Program-made: the position numbers and the translations under genes | Notes under the pieces: generated by a model | The model's database searches: none | What the model was told of the DNA's origin: nothing | Seen by the model: only the letters and a program-made list of their open reading frames with translations | Source of the DNA: Vreelandella venusta | GTDB lineage: Bacteria; Pseudomonadota; Gammaproteobacteria; Pseudomonadales; Halomonadaceae | Reading direction: 5' to 3' | NCBI RefSeq assembly: GCF_007989605.1 | Contig: NZ_BJUL01000009.1 | Coordinates: 124,001 to 188,000 of the forward strand | Length of the DNA stretch: 64,000 nt | Shown: piece after piece, positions 1 through 8,626 of the stretch | Position numbering within the stretch: the stretch's first letter is position 1 | Layout: the number at the start of each line of letters is the position of its first letter

Positions 1-1140
1 GATGAAGATATTCGTGCCGACTATATTGAAGACCTTTCTGCCAGCGTTGTAGAGCAAATCGTAAAAGGCCTTGATGCCCAGGAAGTGGCTGAAGTTCTCG
101 ACGTCGCCGACGAACAGATCAAAACAACTGTCTATGCCAGCCTAGATCAGGAGATCCGCGCCCAGGTTGAGAACCTGCACTCCTATGAAGATGACGTGGT
201 TGGGCGTTACATGGACCCAGAAACGGTCAATGTAAAACAGGGCGTATCGCTGGAAGCCGTACAGCGCTATATCCGTATTCATCAGCTGTTGGATGATGAG
301 TCGCAACAAATCATGGTGACCGATAAGGATAAACGCCTGTTGGGCACGCTGACGCTGATTGACCTCGTCAAACAACCGCAGGAGAGCGTCGTTGATGAGT
401 ACATGGTTGCCCCCTTCACACTCAATGACCAGATGAAGGTAAACGAGGCCGCCGCACTGCTCCGCTCTAAAGAGCTGCCTTTTGTCCCGGTTTGCGATAG
501 TGACGGCCTGTTAGTGGGCCAGTTGAACGCCGCTGATGTATTAGAAATCACCCAAGATGATGCTGATATGACGTTAAAGCACATGTCGGGCGTCAGCGAC
601 GAAGAAGAAGTCTTCACTCCGATACTGCGCAGCGCAAAGAGCCGCGGCATTTGGCTAGGCATTAACCTGCTCACGGCCTTTTTAGCGGCTTTTGTGATTG
701 GACAGTTTGAAGAGGTGCTGGATCAAATTGTAGCGCTAGCCATCCTGATGCCAGTGGTCGCGAGTATGGGCGGAATTGCCGGCAGCCAAACCCTCACGGT
801 GGTGATCCGCGGTTTAGCGCTGGGGCAAATTGCCGGTAACAACAAACAGTGGCTCTACAACAAGGAACTGTGGGTAGGGATGAGTAACGGCTTGGTGTGG
901 GCGCTCGTCGTTGGTGGAATTTCTTATTTGTGGTTTGGCGATCCGCTGATTACGTTGGTGATTACGCTGGCCATCTTTGTGAATATGAGCCTAGCGAACT
1001 TATCAGGGGTGCTGATTCCCTTAGTGTTGAAAAGGTTACAAATAGACCCCGCATTATCAGGTGCCGTCATCTTAACCACCGTTACGGATGTGGTCGGCTT
1101 TATGTCGTTCTTGGGGTTAGCTACTTTAATCATCCTATAA
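1..1140 (+). CDS. mgtE: Magnesium transporter MgtE, 5'-truncated by window edge
   Basis: This is the C-terminal 379 residues of an MgtE-type Mg2+ channel of the inner membrane; the reading frame is open from the first base, so the true start lies upstream of the window. What is visible begins in the MgtE_N helical domain. Two CBS domains follow (about residues 60-175 of the visible part), which in this family sense cytoplasmic Mg2+ and gate the pore. The last 170 residues are hydrophobic with five likely membrane segments, including the segment with PVVASMGGIAGSQT that is typical of the MgtE pore. The protein ends normally at a TAA. A GTGCCC/GGGCAC hairpin at 1145-1161 lies just after the stop but lacks a T tract. 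Family assignment is firm; nothing about regulation is visible because the 5' end is missing. Confidence 0.95.
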   Translation, partial: DEDIRADYIEDLSASVVEQIVKGLDAQEVAEVLDVADEQIKTTVYASLDQEIRAQVENLHSYEDDVVGRYMDPETVNVKQGVSLEAVQRYIRIHQLLDDESQQIMVTDKDKRLLGTLTLIDLVKQPQESVVDEYMVAPFTLNDQMKVNEAAALLRSKELPFVPVCDSDGLLVGQLNAADVLEITQDDADMTLKHMSGVSDEEEVFTPILRSAKSRGIWLGINLLTAFLAAFVIGQFEEVLDQIVALAILMPVVASMGGIAGSQTLTVVIRGLALGQIAGNNKQWLYNKELWVGMSNGLVWALVVGGISYLWFGDPLITLVITLAIFVNMSLANLSGVLIPLVLKRLQIDPALSGAVILTTVTDVVGFMSFLGLATLIIL

Positions 1141-1463
1141 CCATGTGCCCCTGGCGGGCACTGCAACACTTGAAAGGAGAAATCGCTAAGCACCGCTTGA
1201 CTTGGTGAAGGTGCCCATATATTTCTGCTATGTGCGGCACGGCTCCGGATAACGCAGGGAATCAGGCAATAGGGCGATTCTGATGAGCGAGTCATCTTTG
1301 AAACAAGATGCCAATGCTCAGGGCACAACTGTCGAACGGAAAGCTGCTGGCCGAGGGAAAAAACGAAGGAAATAAATAGACCGACTTCACCGGACAACAA
1401 CAACACAGGATGAAGTCGAGTGAATGACCGTTAACACCTGCACGCTAATGGGGAACCGGACAT
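1141..1463. other. Non-coding stretch between mgtE and aldehyde dehydrogenase
   Basis: No gene is convincing here. A 30-codon frame at 1283-1375 (MSESSLKQ..., lysine/arginine-rich end) has a weak AGGG upstream and may be chance or a remnant. An 8-bp inverted repeat CGACTTCA...TGAAGTCG (1382-1389 and 1411-1418) lies about 50 bases before the dehydrogenase start and could be an operator or the leader hairpin of that gene. Base composition changes across this region towards the GC-rich gene that follows. Confidence 0.4.
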
Positions 1464-2840
1464 ATGAACAATCCGTATGAGACGCTATTCCACCGCCAGA
1501 AAACAGCTTTTCTCAGCGACCGCACGAAATCACGCGACTGGCGGCTAGATCAGCTCGCGAGAATGGAGCGCATGCTGCTTGAACATCGCGAACGCTGGTG
1601 TGCGGCACTTCATCAAGATTTCGGCAAGCCGCCGTTCGAACAGCAGTTCGAGATCACGGTGCCGATGGGAAATATCGCCTATTATCGCGACAATCTGGAC
1701 CGGCTGATGGCACCGGAAGAGATCGAAATCCCCGAAGGACTGGCAAAGCTCGGCCAGCGCGGTGTGATCCGACGTGAACCCTTCGGCGTGACATTGGTGA
1801 TCGGGCCATTCAATGCGCCGATCCTCCTGTTGCTCGATCCAGCCATTGCGGCGTTGGCAGCGGGTAATCCCGTGATCCTGAAACCAGCTAACACTACGCC
1901 CGCAACTGCCGCGCTTTTCGCGGAACTGGTGCCGCAATATTTCGAGCCCGAGGACGTATCCGTGGTTACTGGTGGACGCGAGGAGATCTCTGCGCTGCTG
2001 GAGCTGCCCTTCGACTTCATTTTCTTCACCGGCAGTTCGGCGGTGGGCAAAGTCGTCATGCGTGCCGCTGCCGAGCACCTGACGCCTGTGATCCTAGAGC
2101 TGGGTGGTCAGAACCCGACAATCGTCGACGAAACCGCAGACCTTGATCGTGCCGCCGACGCCATCGCCTGGGGGCATAATGCGATCTCGGGTCAATGGTG
2201 CATCGCGCCCGGTTTCGTCTGCGTACATGATAGTGTCGCAGACATTTTTGTCGAGAAACTGAAAGCTGCGGTCACGCGCATGTACGGGGCCGATCCCTCG
2301 CAAAGCCCTGACTTCGCGCGCATGATCAGCGAGAAAGATGCGCAGCGCGTTGCTTCCTATATCCTGCCGGACAAAACCGTACTCGGGGGGCGCTTCGATG
2401 TGCCTGCCCGTTACGTCGAGCCCACCCTGCTTTATCCTTCCGATTGGTCGGACCCAGCGATGCAGCAGGAAGTGTTTGGTCCGGTGCTGCCCATCCTGCG
2501 CTACGGCGACATGGCCACGCTGATCGAAATGCTGAAGACAAGAGACAAACCGCTGGCCGCCTATATCTTCAGCCGCGACGAGGCGACGATCGAGCACTTT
2601 CTTCAGTCAGTGTCCTTCGGCGGCGGCTGCGTAAACCTGACCAATCTGCATTGCTGGGTCGGCTCGCTGCCCTTCGGCGGGGTCGGCAATTCAGGGATAG
2701 GGAAGTATTACGGCAAGACGGGGTTCGATGCACTCAGCAACACTAAGTCGCTGCTGATTTCGCCCGCGGACAAGACCGTCGATGTCTATCCGCCCTACAA
2801 GGACAAAGATATTAGCGCGATGCTGGCGCCGTTTTCCTGA
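1464..2840 (+). CDS. NAD(P)+-dependent aldehyde dehydrogenase, class-3-like
   Basis: A 458-residue member of the aldehyde dehydrogenase superfamily, oxidising an unknown aldehyde to the acid with NAD(P)+. Visible landmarks in order are the GPFNAPILL segment in place of the GPWNYP of class-3 enzymes, the KPANTTPATA cofactor-binding loop, the FFTGSSAVGK nucleotide motif, the ELGGQNP general-base glutamate, the catalytic cysteine in SGQWCIAP and the FGPVLPI segment near the C-terminus. The hydrophobic-tail membrane anchor of fatty aldehyde dehydrogenases is absent. The start is the ATG after GGGGAACCGGACAT. Codon use looks different from the flanking genes (isoleucine almost always ATC, a 60-base sample at 2101 is 62% GC against 50% in a sample of mgtE), and the gene stands alone between odd non-coding DNA, so recent acquisition is a reasonable inference. 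Substrate cannot be told from sequence. Confidence 0.9.
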   Translation: MNNPYETLFHRQKTAFLSDRTKSRDWRLDQLARMERMLLEHRERWCAALHQDFGKPPFEQQFEITVPMGNIAYYRDNLDRLMAPEEIEIPEGLAKLGQRGVIRREPFGVTLVIGPFNAPILLLLDPAIAALAAGNPVILKPANTTPATAALFAELVPQYFEPEDVSVVTGGREEISALLELPFDFIFFTGSSAVGKVVMRAAAEHLTPVILELGGQNPTIVDETADLDRAADAIAWGHNAISGQWCIAPGFVCVHDSVADIFVEKLKAAVTRMYGADPSQSPDFARMISEKDAQRVASYILPDKTVLGGRFDVPARYVEPTLLYPSDWSDPAMQQEVFGPVLPILRYGDMATLIEMLKTRDKPLAAYIFSRDEATIEHFLQSVSFGGGCVNLTNLHCWVGSLPFGGVGNSGIGKYYGKTGFDALSNTKSLLISPADKTVDVYPPYKDKDISAMLAPFS

Positions 2841-2860
2841 CACGAAGGTTTGATTTTCTC

Positions 2861-2947
2861 GTGATCCTTAGCGGCCTGGTCCTGATGGTTGTTTATGGCG
2901 TTGCAGCTGGCTGGAGGGAAGCGCGGCGTACTTTGCAAAATGCCTAA
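2861..2947 (+). pseudogene. Possible C-terminal gene remnant with a membrane-like segment
   Basis: A frame open from 2816 and ending at TAA 2945-2947 encodes, from a GTG at 2861, a hydrophobic stretch VILSGLVLMVVYGVAAGW followed by a basic tail REARRTLQNA. It looks like the last membrane helix of an inner-membrane protein and its stop codon sits inside a good terminator hairpin, as a real gene end would. The frame is blocked upstream by TAG at 2813 inside the dehydrogenase. It may be the leftover 3' end of a gene displaced when the dehydrogenase arrived, a tiny membrane protein, or chance; evidence is thin. Confidence 0.2.
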
Positions 2948-2964
2948 AGCGAAGTACGCCTTTT
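2925..2964 (+). terminator. Rho-independent terminator after aldehyde dehydrogenase region
   Basis: A perfect 9-bp stem GGCGTACTT (2925-2933) / AAGTACGCC (2952-2960) with an 18-base loop is followed by TTTT (2961-2964). Orientation and T tract fit termination of plus-strand transcription coming from the dehydrogenase. Confidence 0.65.
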
Positions 2965-3046
2965 CTATCGTTATCATCACCAAAACATTGTCAGCAAACC
3001 ATTATCGCTCAGCGGGTGCTTCAGGTTTTAGTCAGGCACAGGGCTG

Positions 3047-4174
3047 CTAAGATGACACATGAACCCACTGCCCCGTTTGATCTGACGTTTCGATGGCATC
3101 TATCAAGCGATTCACCCGTGCGGCTGCGCGGAAATCGGGGTAAAGGGGGCGATGGTTGATGATCCCCTCCACCAAATCGCGCACCTCGATAATCTTCTGA
3201 TCGTTATAGCCTAGACCATGTCCTGGCGCGGGACTGAACGCGGCATAGTCGGGGTGTTCCGGTCCTGCTAACAGCGTAGTGAACCCACGCCTGCCATGGG
3301 CACCGTCGTGGCGATATAACTGCAGCTCGCTCATGCGCTCTTGATCAAACACAATGGCGCCTTTGGTGCCCGTTAGCGTGTAGGCCAAGCCCATTTTGCG
3401 ACCAGCCGCCACCCGAGACGTTTCGATATTGCCGATTAATCCTTTATCAAACCGCAGCATAGCCTGGGCCTGATCATCGTTTTCTACCGCGGCCATACCG
3501 CTGCCGTCGGCACTAGGCCGAGTGGGGATGACAGTCTGTAGCTGACCGCAAACCTCGCTAATCCGCTGCCCGGTTAAAAACTCGGCCATATTAAGGATAT
3601 GCGACCCCACATCGCCTAATGCACCGGCGCCTGCAGTAGCGCGCTTGGTATGCCAGTCGTGGGGCTTGTGCGGGTCGAGCAGGTAATCCTCGTTGTGCCG
3701 CCCACGAAAGTGGATCAGCTCGCCAATGTCACCGCTGGCGACAATCTGACGAGCCAACTGGGTGGCGGAATTGCGAATGTAGTTAAAGCCCACCAATGTT
3801 TTGACGCCCGCCTTTTCAGCCGCGTTAACCATCTCGTCGGCGTCTGCCGTGCTCAACGCCAGCGGTTTTTCAGCGTAAACATGCTTGCCAGCGGCAATGG
3901 CGGCCAGCGCCATCTCTTTATGTAGAAAGTTAGGCGCGCAGATATCCACCACATCCACGTCACTATCGGCTACCAGGGCGCGCCAGTCATCGGTGGCGCG
4001 GGCGAATCCCCAGGCCCGCGCTCGGCTCTCCGCAGTGGCAAGGTCAACGTCCGCCAGCAGCTCGCAAACGGGCTTGGCAGGCAGTTCAAAAACACTGGAT
4101 GCTGCATTAAAGGCAATGGCGTGGGCTTTACCCATAAAACCAGTGCCGATCAGGCCAATCTTGAGGGTTTTCAT
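3047..4174 (-). CDS. Gfo/Idh/MocA-family NAD(P)-dependent oxidoreductase
   Basis: A 375-residue sugar/inositol dehydrogenase-type protein. The N-terminus has the Rossmann fingerprint GLIGTGFMGKAHA, the middle carries the EKPLA motif whose lysine is catalytic in this family, and further on GDVGSHILNMAEF supplies the conserved aspartate/histidine region of the C-terminal alpha/beta domain. It is the last gene of the minus-strand inositol run, 75 bases after iolA, from which it is separated by a strong hairpin that may lower its expression. Context suggests an inositol-related substrate such as scyllo-inositol or another inositol isomer, distinct from the IolG copy at 15643. The exact substrate is inference; membership of the family is firm. 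Confidence 0.9.
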   Translation of the reverse strand: MKTLKIGLIGTGFMGKAHAIAFNAASSVFELPAKPVCELLADVDLATAESRARAWGFARATDDWRALVADSDVDVVDICAPNFLHKEMALAAIAAGKHVYAEKPLALSTADADEMVNAAEKAGVKTLVGFNYIRNSATQLARQIVASGDIGELIHFRGRHNEDYLLDPHKPHDWHTKRATAGAGALGDVGSHILNMAEFLTGQRISEVCGQLQTVIPTRPSADGSGMAAVENDDQAQAMLRFDKGLIGNIETSRVAAGRKMGLAYTLTGTKGAIVFDQERMSELQLYRHDGAHGRRGFTTLLAGPEHPDYAAFSPAPGHGLGYNDQKIIEVRDLVEGIINHRPLYPDFRAAARVNRLIDAIETSDQTGQWVHVSS

Positions 4175-4196
4175 TGTGGTTATCCCTGTTCTAAAA

Positions 4197-4224
4197 CAAT
4201 AACGCCGGGCTGGGCCCGGCGTTG
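4197..4224 (-). terminator. Strong hairpin between iolA and downstream dehydrogenase
   Basis: AACGCCGGGC (4201-4210), TGG loop, GCCCGGCGTT (4214-4223) gives a 10-bp GC-rich stem. Read on the minus strand it is followed by ATTGTTTTAG, an imperfect T-rich tail, so it probably acts as a partial terminator or RNA-stabilising element after iolA rather than a complete stop. Confidence 0.55.
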
Positions 4225-4249
4225 AATGGTGTCGTGCCCCGTAGGCTGC

Positions 4250-5752
4250 TTACATGGTCGGCATGGTGAAGTGGTTAGTCTCGTCACGAATGCCGCTGGG
4301 CCAGCGTTGGGTGATGGTTTTCATGCGGGTGTAGAAACGCACACCATCGGGGCCGTGCATATGCAGCGGGCCAAACAGCGAGCGCTTCCAACCGCCAAAG
4401 CTGTGGAACGCCATGGGTACCGGAATCGGTACGTTAACGCCGACCATACCGACCTGGATCTGCTCGCAATACTGACGCGCAGCATCACCATCGCGGGTAA
4501 AGATTGCCGTTCCGTTGCCGTATTCATGAGCGTTGATCATGCTGACCGCTTCGTCGAAGCTCGCCACGCGAGCAATAGCCAACACCGGGCCAAAGATCTC
4601 CTCCGAGTGAATACGCATTTTTGGCGTCACATGATCGAGCAGAGTGCCGCCAATAAAGTAACCATCGCCTGCGCCATCAACCGTTGTCTGGCGACCATCG
4701 ACCACGAGCTCTGCGCCTTCATCCACACCAACCTGAATATAGTCCGCCACCTTGTCGCGATGCTCGCGGGTGATGAGCGGCCCCATATCATTATCAGGGC
4801 CATCAACCAGGCCAGGCCCGACCGTCAATTTATCCAGCTCAGCCACCAGCTTTTCACGCAGGCGGTTGGCGGTATCTTCGCCCACGGGTACAGCAACAGA
4901 AATTGCCATACAGCGCTCGCCTGCTGAGCCATAGGCCGCGCCCATCAGGGCACCCACGGCTTGGTCGAGATCCGCATCGGGCATAATCACCATATGGTTT
5001 TTAGCCCCGCCCAGCGCCTGAACACGCTTGCCATGTGCTGACGCCGTGGCGTAGATGTACTCGGCGATGGGGGTGGAACCCACAAAACTTACCGCCTGAA
5101 CACGCTCATCGGTGAGCAGCACATCGACAGCTTCTTTATCGCCATTGACGACGTTAAAGACACCATCCGGCAGGCCCGCCTCTTTAAGCAGCTCCGCTAG
5201 GCGCAGCGGCGTGGAGGGATCTTTTTCCGAAGGCTTCATGACGAAAGTGTTGCCGCAGGCCAAAGCGATGGGGAACATCCACATGGGCACCATCGCGGGG
5301 AAGTTGAACGGCGAGATACCTGCACACACGCCCAGCGGCTGCATCATCGAGTAACTATCAACGCCACTGCCGACGTTCATGGAGTGCTCGCCCTTCTGCA
5401 GATGGGGAATGCCGCAGGCAAACTCAACCACTTCCAGGCCGCGGGTCACTTCGCCTTTGGCGTCAGAAAACACCTTGCCGTGCTCACTGGAGATGAGGCG
5501 CGCCAGCTCATCGGTGTGCTCCTCAACCAGCGCTTTAAACTTAAACAGAATACGCGCGCGCTTTAGCGGCGAGACTTTTGACCAGCCGGCAAAGGCTTCG
5601 TCGGCGATACGCACGGCTTCACGAGTTTCATCGGCGGTGGCTAGCGCTACCTGGGCGCTTTGTTCGCCAGTGGCCGGATTATAAACCGGCGCAGTGCGCT
5701 GGCTCTGACCAGTGGAGAACTCACCATTAAGATAATGGGATAACATCTTCAT
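4250..5752 (-). CDS. iolA: (Methyl)malonate-semialdehyde dehydrogenase (CoA-acylating)
   Basis: A 500-residue MmsA/IolA protein. In inositol breakdown it converts malonate semialdehyde with CoA and NAD+ to acetyl-CoA and CO2; the same family handles methylmalonate semialdehyde from valine. Family signatures are GISPFNFPAMVPMWMFP near residue 145, KPSEKDPSTP in the cofactor loop, QALGGAKNHMVIMPDADLD, the catalytic cysteine in GSAGERCMAISVAVPVG, and EEIFGPVLAI towards the end. The length equals the family norm. It lies directly downstream of iolE (37-base gap) in the inositol run, which favours the iol role over a valine role. The start ATG is preceded by AGGAGC. Confidence 0.95.
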   Translation of the reverse strand: MKMLSHYLNGEFSTGQSQRTAPVYNPATGEQSAQVALATADETREAVRIADEAFAGWSKVSPLKRARILFKFKALVEEHTDELARLISSEHGKVFSDAKGEVTRGLEVVEFACGIPHLQKGEHSMNVGSGVDSYSMMQPLGVCAGISPFNFPAMVPMWMFPIALACGNTFVMKPSEKDPSTPLRLAELLKEAGLPDGVFNVVNGDKEAVDVLLTDERVQAVSFVGSTPIAEYIYATASAHGKRVQALGGAKNHMVIMPDADLDQAVGALMGAAYGSAGERCMAISVAVPVGEDTANRLREKLVAELDKLTVGPGLVDGPDNDMGPLITREHRDKVADYIQVGVDEGAELVVDGRQTTVDGAGDGYFIGGTLLDHVTPKMRIHSEEIFGPVLAIARVASFDEAVSMINAHEYGNGTAIFTRDGDAARQYCEQIQVGMVGVNVPIPVPMAFHSFGGWKRSLFGPLHMHGPDGVRFYTRMKTITQRWPSGIRDETNHFTMPTM

Positions 5753-5788
5753 AAAAGCTCCTGATTAAAAGGCGGCGATTGGCACTGT

Positions 5789-6691
5789 TTAGCTGGCAAC
5801 GTCAAAACCTGCCTGCTCGGCAAGTTGGCGCAAGTTGCGATACCCAAGGCGAGCATAGGTCAACGGATGGGCGACTTCGGGGTCTTGCTCGGCTTCAACC
5901 ACTAACCACCCCTGGTAGCCCTGTTCGCACAGGTGGGTTAAGGCGGGCAGAAAATCCACATTGCCATCCCCCGGCACCGTAAACAGGCCGTCTAGCACAC
6001 CGTTTAAAAAGCTTTTGTCGCGGTTGCGCACTGCGTCCAGCACAGGGAAACGCAGGTCTTTGCAGTGCACATGGTGAATGCGCTGGCTGTAGCGTTTGGC
6101 GATGGCCAGCGGGTCGCCGCCAGCACCGCGTAGATGACCAAAGTCAAGTAGCAGACCTACGCCCTCGCCGGTGTAATCCATTAAGCGTTCAACGTCGGCC
6201 TGGCTTTCGATCACCGTGCCCAGGTGGTGGTGATACACCAGTTGAATGCCCTGGGATTTCAGGTAGTCACCCACCACCTCAAGGCCATGCAGCAGGCGCT
6301 GCCACTGTTGCTCGGAAAGATGCGGACGCTGTGAGAGCGGCCGCTCCTGATCGCCATGCACACAGTGGGTAACTTCACATAGCACCATTACCTTAGCGCC
6401 GCACTGCTTGAGCAGGTTCATATGATCCTGAATAGCGCCAATCTCTTCTTCAGGCGTGCGCTCCAACAGCCGCGCGGAGTACCAGCCCGACACAAGCGCC
6501 AAGTCATGGGCGCTAAGCACCTGAGTCAAGGCGTCAGGCGTGCGAGGAAACTTGTTACCTAATTCAAAACCACTAAAGCCTGCCTCGCGCCCCTCTTTCA
6601 AGCAGGTTTCCAGCGGTGTTGCGCCGCCCAAGCTGGGTAAGTCATCGTTGGTCCAGGTGAGCGGATTGATGCCTAAAGTAACCGTTGGCAT
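5789..6691 (-). CDS. iolE: myo-Inosose-2 dehydratase
   Basis: A 300-residue TIM-barrel protein of the xylose-isomerase-like superfamily. IolE dehydrates 2-keto-myo-inositol to 3D-(3,5/4)-trihydroxycyclohexane-1,2-dione, using a divalent metal. Recognisable segments are the N-terminal LGINPLTWTNDDLPSLGG, typical of IolE, then GFSGFELGNKFP, YHHHLGTVIES, LLDFGHLRGAGGDP and HVHCKDLR, which carry the metal and substrate ligands. It sits between iolD (86-base gap) and iolA in the same direction. The gap upstream holds an imperfect hairpin (6727-6753) without a T tract, so read-through from iolD is expected. Confidence 0.95.
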   Translation of the reverse strand: MPTVTLGINPLTWTNDDLPSLGGATPLETCLKEGREAGFSGFELGNKFPRTPDALTQVLSAHDLALVSGWYSARLLERTPEEEIGAIQDHMNLLKQCGAKVMVLCEVTHCVHGDQERPLSQRPHLSEQQWQRLLHGLEVVGDYLKSQGIQLVYHHHLGTVIESQADVERLMDYTGEGVGLLLDFGHLRGAGGDPLAIAKRYSQRIHHVHCKDLRFPVLDAVRNRDKSFLNGVLDGLFTVPGDGNVDFLPALTHLCEQGYQGWLVVEAEQDPEVAHPLTYARLGYRNLRQLAEQAGFDVAS

Positions 6692-6777
6692 AGCGTATTC
6701 CTTGTCATTTTTGTCTGAGTATTTTTGGCGTTAGGGCGCTTTACCCTATCGCCGACTCTCTGATGTTCTGCATTCGA

Positions 6778-8625
6778 TTAGCGGGCCTGGCGCTGCTTGG
6801 CTTCGCGGTAACCTTGATAGGCTTTATTGACGGCTTCACGCTCGGAGACTTCGGGAACAGCCACTTCCCACCAGGCACCACCTTCTTGGGTGCTGGGCAG
6901 TGGATCAGTGTCCAGGGCAATCACGTAGGTCGAAGAGGCGCTGCGAGCGCGCAGCAACGCTTGCTCTAGCTCCGCAATGCCGCTCACTGATTCAGACTTA
7001 CAGCCCAACGCTTTAGCGTGGGCGGCAAAATCGGTTTTCGGTGCGCCCGCCTCGACGCTGAGGCAATCCTGCAGCAGGTTGTTAAACCCCGCGCCGCCAG
7101 TGGCGTGCTGCAAGCGGTTGATACAGCCATAACCGCGGTTATCCAACACCACCACTGTCAGCTTGTGGCCCAGCATCACCGAGGTCGCCAGCTCCGAGTT
7201 GTGCATCAGGTAGCTGCCATCGCCGACCATCACCACTACCTCGCTGTCAGGTTTGGCCATCTTGACGCCCAGCCCGCCAGCAATTTCATAACCCATGCAG
7301 GAGAAACCGTACTCAACGTGGTAGCTGCCAGGGCCCGAACATTGCCAGAGTTTGTGCAGCTCACCGGGCAAACCACCGGCAGCGCAGACCACGGTAGTAT
7401 CGTTGCCAGCCTGGCGATTGACGGCCCCTATTACCTGAGCATCGGTGGGCAGCGCTAGCCCTTGATCTGCGGTTACACGGCGTACTATTTCGACCCATTC
7501 GCGTTTGAGCGTGCCGGTTTGTTCGCGCCATTCATCGCTACCGCGCCACTCGCCCAGCGCTGCGTCGAGTTGCCCCAGCCCGATCAAAGCATCGCAGCTA
7601 AGCGGCAACGCTTGATGCTTCAAGCTATCGAAACGGCCAACGTTAAGGGCGATCAGTGTTTTATCGTTGCCTTCAAACAGCGCCCGAGAGCCAGTGGTAA
7701 AGTCCTGCAGTCGTGTGCCCACCGCCAGAATGACATCCGCCTGCTCCGCTAGCTGGTTAGCCGCGGCACTACCGGTCACCCCAATGGCACCCACAGCGCA
7801 AGGGTGGCTATCGGCCAGCGCACCCTTGCCCGCCTGGGTTTCAGCCACCGGAATAGCACGCTTTTTGGCAAACTCGGCTAAGGCGTCGCAGGCAGCAGCG
7901 TAGTGCACGCCGCCGCCAGCAATGATCAACGGGCGCTTAGCCTGCTGCAGTGCGGTGATGGCTTGACGAAGCTCGTAAGCATCTGGTGGCGAGCGGCGGA
8001 TGCGGTGCACTTTGGGAGCAAAAAATGCCGCAGGATAGTCGTAGGCAAAGGTTTGCACATCCTGGGGCAGCGCCAGAGTCGCGGGACCGCAGTGCTCAGG
8101 GTCAAGCAGGGTGGCAATCGCCTGGGGCAGGCTGGTCAGCAACTGCTCGGGGCGGTTAATGCGGTCGAAATAGCGCGATACCGGGCGAAAACAGTCGTTG
8201 ACGCTAATCGTCGGGTCGCCGAAATGTTCCACTTGCTGCAGTACCGGATCGGGTTCGCGGGTGGCGAAGGTGTCCCCCGGCAGCAGTAGGATCGGCAAAC
8301 GGTTGGCATGAGCGAGCGCCGCAGCGGTGACCATATTGGTCGCCCCTGGGCCGATGGAGCTGGTCGCCGCCATTAGGCGCTGGCGACCATTGGCTTTGGC
8401 AAAGGCAATCGCCGCGTGGGCCATGGACTGCTCGTTATGGGCACGAAAGGTCGGCAATTCGTCTTGCACGTGGTACAGCGCTTCGCCTAAGCCCGCCACG
8501 TTGCCATGACCAAAAATCGCAAACACTCCCTCAAAAAGCGCCACTTCTTGGCCATTGATATCAATACGCTGAGCGGCAAGGTACTTGACCAGTGCTTGAG
8601 CCATAGTGAGTCGAATGGTGCTCAT
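6778..8625 (-). CDS. iolD: 3D-(3,5/4)-trihydroxycyclohexane-1,2-dione acylhydrolase
   Basis: A 615-residue thiamine-diphosphate enzyme that opens the ring of the diketo intermediate to 5-deoxy-D-glucuronate. The N-terminal ThDP-binding domain has FGHGNVAGLGEAL followed by HNEQSMAHAAIAFAKA, whose glutamate activates the cofactor. A central domain follows, and the C-terminal domain carries GDGSYLMHNSELATS...NRGYGCI, the Mg-ThDP motif. Size agrees with other IolD proteins. The gene begins one base after the stop of iolC, and its Shine-Dalgarno (GAGGAGG) is formed by the last codons of iolC, so the two are translationally coupled. Confidence 0.96.
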   Translation of the reverse strand: MSTIRLTMAQALVKYLAAQRIDINGQEVALFEGVFAIFGHGNVAGLGEALYHVQDELPTFRAHNEQSMAHAAIAFAKANGRQRLMAATSSIGPGATNMVTAAALAHANRLPILLLPGDTFATREPDPVLQQVEHFGDPTISVNDCFRPVSRYFDRINRPEQLLTSLPQAIATLLDPEHCGPATLALPQDVQTFAYDYPAAFFAPKVHRIRRSPPDAYELRQAITALQQAKRPLIIAGGGVHYAAACDALAEFAKKRAIPVAETQAGKGALADSHPCAVGAIGVTGSAAANQLAEQADVILAVGTRLQDFTTGSRALFEGNDKTLIALNVGRFDSLKHQALPLSCDALIGLGQLDAALGEWRGSDEWREQTGTLKREWVEIVRRVTADQGLALPTDAQVIGAVNRQAGNDTTVVCAAGGLPGELHKLWQCSGPGSYHVEYGFSCMGYEIAGGLGVKMAKPDSEVVVMVGDGSYLMHNSELATSVMLGHKLTVVVLDNRGYGCINRLQHATGGAGFNNLLQDCLSVEAGAPKTDFAAHAKALGCKSESVSGIAELEQALLRARSASSTYVIALDTDPLPSTQEGGAWWEVAVPEVSEREAVNKAYQGYREAKQRQAR

Positions 8626-8626
8626 C

